From assembly GCA_013288015.1 (NCBI GenBank), contig JABDCR010000003.1, forward strand, positions 1 to 64,000: a stretch of 64,000 bases of DNA, in the 5' to 3' direction. The stretch's first letter is position 1; every line of letters begins with the position of its first letter. This DNA is from Bacteroidota bacterium (lineage in GTDB: Bacteria > Bacteroidota > Bacteroidia > B-17B0 > Aurantibacillaceae). The notes beneath the pieces were generated by a model. The model was given only the letters and a program-made list of their open reading frames with translations, did not search any database and was not told the origin of the DNA. Shown one piece after another: positions 48,475 through 56,458 of this stretch. Both the position numbers and the translations under genes were made by a program.

Positions 48475-51072
48475 TTGAGCAAAAGAGCCCTTATACTAAT
48501 AGTTTTTAATTGTGTTGTGTTAATAAACAGCGTAAAAGCGCATGCTTTTATACCCTTTCATGTAAATGTTAAAAGCAGTATTTGGCTACAAAAACCCGAT
48601 ACAACTAAACCCGGAGCTGATACGCTAAGAAAAAGTGTGGACACGCTTGATGCAGGAAAAGATGAAAACGGTATAGAGACTAAGGTTGATTATACGGCTG
48701 ATGATTCGATTAGAATTGAAGCGGAAAACAAAAAAGCTTATTTATATGGCAACGCCACCGTGCATTACGAAGATTTTGATTTAAAAGCCGCTTACATTGA
48801 AATTGATAACAAAACAAATTTAATTACTGCCGTTGGGATGCCTGATAGCAGCGGAAAGATGCAGGGAAATCCACAGTTTAAGCAGGGAAAAGATGAGATG
48901 AAATGCGAAAAAATTATTTACAACGTAAAAACTAAAAAGGGTAAAATATTTGGCATTTTAACCAAGCAAAACGATATGTTTATTTTTGGTGAAGCGGTAA
49001 AAAAAGACACCAATAATGTGATGTATATTAAACGGATGAAATGCATTCCATGTGAGTTTGAAGACGCTATGATATATTTTAGAGCCAGCAGAGCCAAAAT
49101 AATTCCGAACGATAAAATTGTTACAGGTCCTTTATTTTTAGAGGTTTCTAATATACCAACCCCATTAGGTTTGCCTTTTGGTTTTTTTCCGAATGTAAAA
49201 AAAGAGAAATCAAAAATGGGTATACTAATGCCTAGTTACGGTTACTCGGCATCACAAGGTTTTTATTTAGTAAATATGGGATATTTTATTCCGGTAAGCG
49301 ATAAGTTACATGTTAGTTTATATGGCAGTGTTTATGGCAATGGCTCGTGGGCAATTGGCAGTACAGCCGCTCCCATGTTTCAGTATAAAATAAATTACAA
49401 ATACAGCGGCAGCCTTAATGTAGTTGTTTCTCAAAACACATCGGGTATATTGGAGGATAATCCAAAATTTGGGGCTACAAGAGATGCTAATGCATTAAAT
49501 AAAGTATATAATGGCCGTGTTACCTGGACTCATCAGCAAGACGCTAAATATGACCCTACTATTCGTTTTAGTGCATCGGTAAATGCCGGTAGCGCAGGCT
49601 TTGGAAGATATAACAATCAATCGGCAAGCACATATTTAGCTAGCGTCTTGCAATCGAATATTGCTTTTACAAAAATGTTCAAGACTTCAACATTAACCAT
49701 CAACGTAAGTGATGCCCAAAACCTGCAAACACATAATGTACAAATAGACGCGCCGCAATTAACCTATGCCGTTAATCGCATGTATCCATTTAAAGACCAA
49801 GCGCACACAACCCAAAACTGGTTAGACAAATTATATATTGATTACACCTTACAAAGTAAAGCTACCATAAACACAGGAGACACCACTTTGTTTAAACCCA
49901 ATGGTTTAAAGGCACTTCAATATGGCTTATATCAGCGCGTACCCATTGGAACCAATATTAGTTTATTAAAATATTTTACACTCAGTCCACAAGCTTCGTT
50001 TCAACAATTTACCAACTTTCAAACTACCGAGCAAACTTATATTCGCGATACACTTCATACATTTATTAGAAGAAATCCAAATGTTGCTTTCGATCAGAGT
50101 TATCAGGTAAATCTTGCTACAAAAATTTATGGGGATTACGTGTTTAAATCAAAGCTGCTTAAACAAATAAGGCATCAGATAATTCCAACGGTTGGTTTTG
50201 TATATCATCCGGACATGCAAAATAATAATCTTGGTTTTTATAAGCCATTAAACGATGATAATAAAACAATTACAAACTACTACTCCCGTTTTAGTAATGG
50301 TTTGTTTGGCGGCCCAGCCGGTCCTCAAAGTGGTGCCATAACCTTTAATATAAACAACACCCTTGATGCTAAGGTCAGGCAAAAAACCGATACCAGTATA
50401 TCATACAAAAAAGTCGCTTTGTTACAAATGCTTAGCCTTGGTGGCAGTTATGATATAGCAGCTAAACAAAACAAATTAAGTGTTATAAATCTTTCGGCAC
50501 GTACTTCGTTTTTTAAAAATGTAGTGGGTGTAAATTTCACTTCTGTTTTCGACCCTTATGCGGCTAACGATGATGGTACCCGTAGTACAAAATTCCAGTA
50601 TGATGAAACTGGAAAACTAGCCCGTTTTACAAATTGTAACTTTTCGGTAAACGGAAACCTAACCAATGCTCAAATAAAAGGATTGCAAAATAGTAAACAG
50701 CCTTTTAGTATTGGTGTTAATTACAACTTACAATTTGTAAAAACTTACAGTCTTAACACAACTCAAACCTTAGATCAGAATACACCAAAAGCAACCAGTC
50801 AACTTATAGCCAGTCAAAATTTAGGCGCTACATTTAGTTTTAAACCTACCCCTTTGTGGAAATTTGATATTAGAAGTGGTTATGATTTTAAACTTAACAG
50901 CATTAGTTACACACAGTTTACCATATACCGAGATTTGCGTTGCTGGGAAGCTCGTATAACCTGGGTTCCTTTTGGGCCAACCAAACAGTATATGCTAACC
51001 TTAAATTTAAAATCGCCATCTTTAAGTACGCTGAAAATTCCGAAACAAAAACTTTGGCAGGATAATTTGTAA
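48475..51072 (+). CDS. lptD: LPS-assembly outer-membrane protein LptD-like
   Basis: 865 aa, starting with TTG at 48475, which gives a signal sequence (MSKRALILIVFNCVVLINSV). The OstA/LptA-like jelly-roll N domain (about 60-200; AYLYGNATVHYEDFDLKAAY) is followed by a beta-barrel C-terminal domain. It inserts LPS in the outer leaflet with LptE. The divergent amidase and downstream small membrane gene fit the usual Bacteroidota neighbourhood. The family's Cys pairing is not clear here. Confidence 0.9.
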   Translation: MSKRALILIVFNCVVLINSVKAHAFIPFHVNVKSSIWLQKPDTTKPGADTLRKSVDTLDAGKDENGIETKVDYTADDSIRIEAENKKAYLYGNATVHYEDFDLKAAYIEIDNKTNLITAVGMPDSSGKMQGNPQFKQGKDEMKCEKIIYNVKTKKGKIFGILTKQNDMFIFGEAVKKDTNNVMYIKRMKCIPCEFEDAMIYFRASRAKIIPNDKIVTGPLFLEVSNIPTPLGLPFGFFPNVKKEKSKMGILMPSYGYSASQGFYLVNMGYFIPVSDKLHVSLYGSVYGNGSWAIGSTAAPMFQYKINYKYSGSLNVVVSQNTSGILEDNPKFGATRDANALNKVYNGRVTWTHQQDAKYDPTIRFSASVNAGSAGFGRYNNQSASTYLASVLQSNIAFTKMFKTSTLTINVSDAQNLQTHNVQIDAPQLTYAVNRMYPFKDQAHTTQNWLDKLYIDYTLQSKATINTGDTTLFKPNGLKALQYGLYQRVPIGTNISLLKYFTLSPQASFQQFTNFQTTEQTYIRDTLHTFIRRNPNVAFDQSYQVNLATKIYGDYVFKSKLLKQIRHQIIPTVGFVYHPDMQNNNLGFYKPLNDDNKTITNYYSRFSNGLFGGPAGPQSGAITFNINNTLDAKVRQKTDTSISYKKVALLQMLSLGGSYDIAAKQNKLSVINLSARTSFFKNVVGVNFTSVFDPYAANDDGTRSTKFQYDETGKLARFTNCNFSVNGNLTNAQIKGLQNSKQPFSIGVNYNLQFVKTYSLNTTQTLDQNTPKATSQLIASQNLGATFSFKPTPLWKFDIRSGYDFKLNSISYTQFTIYRDLRCWEARITWVPFGPTKQYMLTLNLKSPSLSTLKIPKQKLWQDNL

Positions 51073-51073
51073 T

Positions 51074-51616
51074 ATGCTAAAACAAATTCCTTTATACCAA
51101 GAAAAACAGTACTTAGGTTATAACCGAGTATCTACTTTAATACGAACTGTATTAGCACTGCTTTGTTTTATGGGTTATTATTGGAGCGAACACCCTAAGC
51201 CTATTAATGTATCGGGCATTTACATTGGCTCCTATCCTGTAGAAGAAATTCCTGCATCGGGACATATATTTTTTATCCTGGGTGTTTTTATTCTGCTACT
51301 ATCCGTTTTATTAATGTATGTATTGCATATACATACGGTTGTTTACCCCAATTATTTAATGCTTGGAGGTTTTTGGGGCTCACGCAAAGTAAAAATAGAT
51401 TTTAGCAACATACATACTGTTAAAAAACTCCGTTACAAGAAAAACAGCTTCCGCCGCCCGGTTTACAACCTGTTTATTAAAGAAATTGTTAAGTTTTATA
51501 CATCGGGCAACCACTTTATTGAGTTAAAAGACAAGGATGGTTTTACCTATCGCATTGGCACGCAGCGACCTAATGAATTATTTAAAATAATTAATAATCA
51601 AATTAATAATTTTTAA
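51074..51616 (+). CDS. Two-helix membrane protein with PH-like domain
   Basis: 180 aa; helices at about 22-40 and 63-86, then a C-terminal beta-rich domain (about 95-170; LMLGGFWGSRKVKIDFSNIH) resembling bacterial PH (bPH_2) domains. It is 1 bp after lptD and so belongs to its operon. Function unknown. Confidence 0.7.
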   Translation: MLKQIPLYQEKQYLGYNRVSTLIRTVLALLCFMGYYWSEHPKPINVSGIYIGSYPVEEIPASGHIFFILGVFILLLSVLLMYVLHIHTVVYPNYLMLGGFWGSRKVKIDFSNIHTVKKLRYKKNSFRRPVYNLFIKEIVKFYTSGNHFIELKDKDGFTYRIGTQRPNELFKIINNQINNF

Positions 51617-51671
51617 TGTTTTTTTTCAAAAAAAAACATTAATTTTATGAGACAACTAAAAGGAGGGTTTT

Positions 51672-51962
51672 ATGGATACACAAACTAAACATCAGGTAAT
51701 TGATAAAGAAGCAGTAACGGGATTACGTTTTCCGGAGACAGACGTGCTAACCGATAAAGAAGAAATTAAACAACGTGCGGCTGATTTACAACGATGTTTA
51801 TCATTAGGGAACTTAGAACATTCTAAAATTAAAATTTATTTTGAAGACGATACTTCACCAAAAGTAGTTGATACTACGGTGTGGGGCTTAACTGATAAGC
51901 GTGTTATTTTAAAACAAGGCATTGTAATTCCAATTCATCGCGTAACTAAAGTTAAGTTTTAG
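51672..51962 (+). CDS. Small conserved protein of unknown function
   Basis: 96 aa, no signal or membrane helix. A short helix (about 25-45) and a beta half (about 52-96; KIKIYFEDDTSPKVVDTTVW, ending IPIHRVTKVKF). This pattern recurs in Bacteroidota without a named function. It is followed 1 bp later by the DsbD-N gene, so they are likely co-transcribed. Confidence 0.75.
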   Translation: MDTQTKHQVIDKEAVTGLRFPETDVLTDKEEIKQRAADLQRCLSLGNLEHSKIKIYFEDDTSPKVVDTTVWGLTDKRVILKQGIVIPIHRVTKVKF

Positions 51963-51963
51963 T

Positions 51964-52428
51964 ATGAGGCAAAAACATTTTATTGCACTCTTTCTTTCTC
52001 TCATTTTTTTCGGCCAACTAGTTGCACAAACAGCACAACCTGTTAAGTGGAGTTGTTCGTATAACGCCATTGATGAAAATAACGGAGAGCTTATTTTAAA
52101 AGCTAATGTAGGCATAGAGTGGCATATATACTCGCAAACACAAAGCGGTGATGGGCCTTTACCAACCATTTTTAATTTTGAAAGAACACCCGATTTTGAT
52201 TTAGTTGAAAAAGTGGTAGAACCAACGCCTGAGAAAGCTTACTCGGATGTTTTTACAACCGATGTTTTAATGTTTAGTAACGAAGTTGTTTTTAAGCAAA
52301 AAATAAAACGAAGCAATAAAAAAGCCTTTACCATTATGGGTAATGTAGAGTGTATGGCTTGCAACAGTACATCGTGTTTGCCACCAAAAAAATACACGCT
52401 TATTATTCAAGTTCCTTCTGCCGATTAA
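51964..52428 (+). CDS. Secreted stand-alone DsbD N-terminal-like domain
   Basis: 154 aa: signal (MRQKHFIALFLSLIFFGQLVAQ) and one DsbD-alpha domain. The Cys pair lies in VECMACNSTSCLPPKKY, the same context as in the thiol-accepting domain of DsbD. It normally moves reductant to DsbC or CcmG; here the membrane domain is missing, so it must work with a separate transporter or only bind. Precedes the aldehyde dehydrogenase by 21 bp. Confidence 0.85.
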   Translation: MRQKHFIALFLSLIFFGQLVAQTAQPVKWSCSYNAIDENNGELILKANVGIEWHIYSQTQSGDGPLPTIFNFERTPDFDLVEKVVEPTPEKAYSDVFTTDVLMFSNEVVFKQKIKRSNKKAFTIMGNVECMACNSTSCLPPKKYTLIIQVPSAD

Positions 52429-52449
52429 TTTCGATAAATAATTATTCAA

Positions 52450-53895
52450 ATGCAGTACATAAAAAATTATATAAACGGAGAATTAGTAGAACCCGTTTCG
52501 AAAAAATATTTAGATAACGTAGACCCATCTCGCGGTAAAGTTTATTCCTACATTCCTGATAGCGATGAGCAGGATGTTGAATTGGCCATTGCAGCAGCTA
52601 ATGCGGCGTTCCCTGCATGGAGCATTACACCAAAAGATGTTCGCTCAAAATATTTATTAAAGATTGCAGATTTAATAGAAAAGAATTTAGATAAGCTGGC
52701 ACTTGCCGAAAGCATTGATAATGGCAAACCTTTAAAACTTGCCAAAACAGTAGATATACCAAGAGCTGCGGCTAACTTTCATTTTTATGGCACAGGCATT
52801 TTACATTATGCTGCATACACGCATAGCATGGAAGATACTGCAATAAATTATACGCTACGTCAGCCGGTTGGTGTGGCGGGTTGTATATCGCCTTGGAATT
52901 TACCTTTGTATTTATTTACCTGGAAAATTGCTCCGGCAATTGCCGCAGGTTGCACCGTAGTTGCTAAGCCAAGTGAGGTTACACCTATGACGGCTTATTT
53001 ATTATCTGAACTTTGTGTGGAGGCAGGCTTACCAAAAGGCGTGCTAAACATTGTGCATGGCTTGGGTGGTAAAGTTGGTAACGCTATTGTATCAAGCAAA
53101 AATGTGCCGCTTATTTCATTTACAGGTGGTACAAAAACAGGTGCACACATTGCAAGCATAGCGGCACCTATGTTTAAAAAATTATCATTAGAGTTGGGCG
53201 GCAAAAACCCAAACATCATTTTTGCTGATTGTGATTATGATAAAATGATGGCTACTACATTACATTCTTCTTTCTCAAACCAGGGACAAATTTGTTTGTG
53301 TGGCTCTCGCATTTTTGTTGAGAGAAGTATTTACGAAAAATTTAAAAAAGATTTTGTTGAGCAAACCAAAAAATTAGTGGTGGGCGCTCCGCTTGAAGAG
53401 AAAACAAGAATTGGTGCCGTGGTGTCTCAACCACACATGGAAAAAGTTTTGAGTTATGTTGAACTTGCCAAACAAGAAGGCGGCACTGTTTTATGCGGTG
53501 GCAAACGTGCTAACGTAGGCGGAGAGTTTAGCGAAGGTTATTATATTGAACCAACTATTATTGAAGGCTTGCCATATAATTGCCGTACTAACCAGGAAGA
53601 AATTTTTGGACCCGTTGTAACCATTATGCCTTTTAATAAAGAGGAAGAAGTTTTAATGTGGGCTAACTCAACCATATACGGACTCGCCTCAACTGTGTGG
53701 ACACAGGATTTAACCAAGGCACACCGTGTGGCGCAAAACATTCATGCGGGCATTGTATGGATTAATTGTTGGTTGTTACGCGATTTACGCACCCCGTTTG
53801 GTGGTGTAAAATCATCGGGTGTAGGCAGAGAAGGCGGCTTTGAAGCCTTCGACTTTTTTACAGAACCAAAAAATGTTTGCATAAAAATAAACTAA
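52450..53895 (+). CDS. NAD-dependent aldehyde dehydrogenase
   Basis: 481 aa. Catalytic Cys282 in NQGQICLCGSR and general base Glu in LELGGKNPNI; NAD-binding segment SFTGGTKTG. Closest in pattern to 2-hydroxymuconic/2-aminomuconic semialdehyde dehydrogenases of aromatic and tryptophan breakdown, but substrate is not fixed by motifs. 4 bp before thiL on the same strand. Confidence 0.92.
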   Translation: MQYIKNYINGELVEPVSKKYLDNVDPSRGKVYSYIPDSDEQDVELAIAAANAAFPAWSITPKDVRSKYLLKIADLIEKNLDKLALAESIDNGKPLKLAKTVDIPRAAANFHFYGTGILHYAAYTHSMEDTAINYTLRQPVGVAGCISPWNLPLYLFTWKIAPAIAAGCTVVAKPSEVTPMTAYLLSELCVEAGLPKGVLNIVHGLGGKVGNAIVSSKNVPLISFTGGTKTGAHIASIAAPMFKKLSLELGGKNPNIIFADCDYDKMMATTLHSSFSNQGQICLCGSRIFVERSIYEKFKKDFVEQTKKLVVGAPLEEKTRIGAVVSQPHMEKVLSYVELAKQEGGTVLCGGKRANVGGEFSEGYYIEPTIIEGLPYNCRTNQEEIFGPVVTIMPFNKEEEVLMWANSTIYGLASTVWTQDLTKAHRVAQNIHAGIVWINCWLLRDLRTPFGGVKSSGVGREGGFEAFDFFTEPKNVCIKIN

Positions 53896-53899
53896 ACGT

Positions 53900-54946
53900 A
53901 TGTTTGAAAACACGGGAAGAACAGAACTATCGCAGCTTGGCGAATTTGGATTAATAAAACACCTTACCGAAAATATTATCATACAACACCCATCTACTCT
54001 TAAAGGTGTGGGCGATGATGCAGCTGTAATTGAGCAAAGCGGCAAAGTAACCTTACTATCTACCGATATGTTGGTTGAAGGTGTGCATTTTGATTTGACA
54101 TACGTGCCTTTAAAACATTTGGGTTACAAATCCATTGCGGTAAACGTATCTGATATATGCGCTATGAATGGAGTAGCTAAACAAGTTACGGTTAGCATGG
54201 CGGTATCTAATCGTTTTTCTACCGAGGCATTAGAGGAACTTTATAGCGGTATGTTAATGGCCTGCGATAATTATAAAGTTGATTTAGTAGGTGGCGATAC
54301 AACTTCATCTTTAAGTGGTTTGGTTATTAGCATTACTGTTTTAGGTGAGGCAGAAAAAAATGAAGTGGTATATCGTAGTGGTGCGCAAGAAAAAGATTTG
54401 CTTGTTGTTACCGGCGATTTGGGTGGTGCTTATATGGGCTTACAAATTTTAGAAAGAGAGAAAGCTGTGTTTAAAGAAAACCCTAATGCACAACCCGATT
54501 TAGAAGGGAATGATTATGTGTTAGAACGTCAGCTAAAACCTGAAGCTAGAATTGATATACGTGATATACTAAAACATTTAGATATAAAACCTACCAGTAT
54601 GATTGATGTGAGTGATGGCTTGGCATCAGAGATACTACACATCTGCAACCAATCTAACGTGGGATGTAATTTATATGAAGATAAAATCCCAATGGATAGC
54701 ATGACAGTTAACCGCGCACATGATTTTAAACTTGACCCTACTGTTTGTGCTTTAAGTGGTGGCGAAGATTATGAGTTGCTGTTTACTATCAACCAAAAAG
54801 ATTTTGATAAAGTAAAAAACCATCCTGACTTTACTATTATTGGGCACATGACTGATAAAGCAAGTGGTGCTAATTTAGTTACACGTTCGGGTAACGCTAT
54901 ACCGCTTACCGCACAAGGCTGGGATGCTTTTATAAATAAGAACTAA
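53900..54946 (+). CDS. thiL: Thiamine-monophosphate kinase
   Basis: Adds the second phosphate to make thiamine diphosphate, the active cofactor. PurM/AIRS-like fold: GVGDDAAVIEQ near the N terminus (metal site), STDMLVEGVHF, and SGGEDYELLFTI. 348 aa is full length. Likely co-transcribed with the aldehyde dehydrogenase gene. The dispersed palindrome at 54958 begins 12 bp after its stop and may end its transcript. Confidence 0.95.
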   Translation: MFENTGRTELSQLGEFGLIKHLTENIIIQHPSTLKGVGDDAAVIEQSGKVTLLSTDMLVEGVHFDLTYVPLKHLGYKSIAVNVSDICAMNGVAKQVTVSMAVSNRFSTEALEELYSGMLMACDNYKVDLVGGDTTSSLSGLVISITVLGEAEKNEVVYRSGAQEKDLLVVTGDLGGAYMGLQILEREKAVFKENPNAQPDLEGNDYVLERQLKPEARIDIRDILKHLDIKPTSMIDVSDGLASEILHICNQSNVGCNLYEDKIPMDSMTVNRAHDFKLDPTVCALSGGEDYELLFTINQKDFDKVKNHPDFTIIGHMTDKASGANLVTRSGNAIPLTAQGWDAFINKN

Positions 54947-54957
54947 TTTTTTCTCTC

Positions 54958-55080
54958 TTCATTTCGAAGGGGGCTGAACGTTAAGAAAATATCCAGTGGA
55001 TATTTTTAGTGAAGAGCCAGCTTGTGTGAAAGCCTGAGAAATCTGTTTTGAAACGGATTTCTCCCTCTGGTCGAAATGAC
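54958..55080. repeat. Palindromic repeat, long variant
   Basis: Ends are TTCATTTCGA and TCGAAATGAC, as in the copies at 55942 and 56377. It is 123 bp because of an extra internal part with its own hairpin (54986-54994 with 54998-55006); the inner GAGAAATCTGTTTT / AAACGGATTTCTC hairpin is also present. Confidence 0.8.
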
Positions 55081-55082
55081 AA

Positions 55083-55533
55083 ACATTAGTGTTTTATTAC
55101 AGGTTTATTATTTTATAAATAGTAGAGATAAAAAAACAACCAACAAACACCTAAATCCTAACTAAAATCAACCATCAACACAACCAATAAAAAACAGGTG
55201 TAAGTTATTGTTAATTACATTTATGTGAGGTTTATTAAAAACTCAATAACCAAGCAAATAAAAAGAATCAACCAACAGAGGGTTGTTTTGCAACCACTAA
55301 CTTAGAACATACTAGAACACTAGAAGGGAGTAATTTTCCCTCCTTATTTTTTAGCTAAAAAATGAGCTGCAGTTGTAGTAAAACACTACAGGGTTTTTTG
55401 TGCATTTAAAACGCATTCTTTTTGCATTACAAGCCGAAATGTGTTGTTGCAATAAACATTACGGGCTTTTTTTTGAGTGGCTTAAAACTGCTTTAAATAA
55501 GTTTGTAATTTTTGTGTGATAAGTAAATAAAGG
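55083..55533. other. Gene-free region with two terminator-like hairpins
   Basis: About 450 bp without a supported ORF. It holds a hairpin at 55374-55390 (TGTAGT/ACTACA) with a T-run, and a composite hairpin at 55431-55468 (AAGCC/GGCTT, AATGT/ACATT) with a T-run of eight. Two plus-strand terminators in a gene-free stretch could mark a small RNA; nothing specific is recognised. Confidence 0.4.
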
Positions 55534-55881
55534 CTATGCTTTTCTTACATATTCTGATTTCAGTCCCATAGAACCAAAGCCATCTATTTTACAATCTATA
55601 TTATGGTCTCCGTCGGTAAGGCGTATATTTTTTACTTTGGTTCCTGCTTTTACGGGCTTAGACGAGCCTTTAACCGGCAAATCTTTTATGACAACTACCG
55701 TATCGCCATCTTGTAGTTCATTGCCATTGGCATCCAATATTTTATCAGATGCAGTATCACTTACAGTTTCTACTTCTTCGCTTGGGTTCCATTCATGAAA
55801 ACACTCAGGGCAAACCATTAACAGCCCGTTTGAATAAGTGTACTCGCATTTGCACTTTGGGCAGGGAGGAAATTCTGACAT
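55534..55881 (-). CDS. yjdM: PhnA/YjdM zinc-ribbon protein
   Basis: 115 aa. N-terminal zinc ribbon with two Cys pairs ([10 protein letters not shown], then CPECFHEW) and a C-terminal SH3-like domain (about 50-113; [19 protein letters not shown]). The family was named for a phosphonate link that is not substantiated; cell function is unknown. Full length. Confidence 0.93.
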   Translation of the reverse strand: MSEFPPCPKCKCEYTYSNGLLMVCPECFHEWNPSEEVETVSDTASDKILDANGNELQDGDTVVVIKDLPVKGSSKPVKAGTKVKNIRLTDGDHNIDCKIDGFGSMGLKSEYVRKA

Positions 55882-55941
55882 AATAAATATAATTTAGGCT
55901 GCGAAGTTATAGATTTAATTTTACGGTGGTTAAATAAGGAT

Positions 55942-56008
55942 GTCATTTCGAAGGAAACATGACTGAGAAATCTGTTTGAAACGGATTTCTCCCTGCGGTC
56001 GAAATGAC
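55942..56008. repeat. Palindromic repeat, copy 2 (3' side of the GIY-YIG gene)
   Basis: 67 bp. Outer inverted repeat GTCATTTCGA / TCGAAATGAC; inner hairpin at 55965-55991 (13-bp arms, one mismatch pair, loop of one base). It ends 6 bp from the GIY-YIG stop codon. Confidence 0.85.
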
Positions 56009-56014
56009 AAGGGG

Positions 56015-56323
56015 TTATTCAATCTCATTATTTAAAAACTTCCATTCCGGATTAAATGAAGTAATTAAATTGTTTTTCTTTTCCCTCCTCCACCTTTTAA
56101 TTTCTTTTTCTCTTTTTATTGCATGGTCAATAAATTCAAACCTTTCAAAATATACAAGGTTATAACAGTAATATTTTCCTGTAAATGTTTCTGAGTTATA
56201 TATGTTTTGTTGATGTTGGTGTAAACGGGTTTTTAAATTGTTTGTTACACCAATATATAAGGTAGTTTTAATGTGATTAGTTGTTATATAAACGAAGTAA
56301 TTATGTGTTCCAATTGGTTTCAC
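56015..56323 (-). CDS. Single-domain GIY-YIG endonuclease
   Basis: 102 aa from a GTG start. The domain covers nearly the whole protein: YFVYITT then LYIGVTNNL (the GIY-YIG strands), TRLHQH (catalytic Arg) and AIKREKEIKRW (catalytic Glu helix). This is the short UPF0213/YhbQ-like type; such genes are multicopy in many Bacteroidota. Palindromic repeats lie on both sides within about 15 bp (copy 2 at 55942-56008; a half copy from 56339), so gene and repeats look like one mobile unit. It lies between yjdM and leuS, on the same strand. Confidence 0.9.
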   Translation of the reverse strand: MKPIGTHNYFVYITTNHIKTTLYIGVTNNLKTRLHQHQQNIYNSETFTGKYYCYNLVYFERFEFIDHAIKREKEIKRWRREKKNNLITSFNPEWKFLNNEIE

Positions 56324-56338
56324 TTATTCAAATATAAA

Positions 56339-56363
56339 GATTTCTTCCTCTGGTTGAAATGAC
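56339..56363. repeat. Half copy of the palindromic repeat
   Basis: GATTTCTTCCTCTGGTTGAAATGAC matches only the right half of the other copies, with changes. It lies 16 bp before the GIY-YIG start and 14 bp from the full copy 3. Confidence 0.7.
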
Positions 56364-56376
56364 AGAGCTAGTGGTT

Positions 56377-56445
56377 GTCATTTCGAAGGAGGAACGACTG
56401 AGAAATCCGTTTCTGAAACAGATTTCTCCCTTCAGTCGAAATGAC
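56377..56445. repeat. Palindromic repeat, copy 3
   Basis: 69 bp with GTCATTTCGA / TCGAAATGAC ends and GAGAAATCCGTTTC / GAAACAGATTTCTC inner hairpin. It lies 14 bp beyond the leuS stop and 5' of the GIY-YIG gene. Confidence 0.85.
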
Positions 56446-56458
56446 AAGGGCGTGAAAA

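Noticed and set aside
54958-56445. CRISPR-like array
   Set aside because: Spacing between copies is irregular (hundreds of bp with genes between), each repeat is a long palindrome, and no cas gene is nearby.
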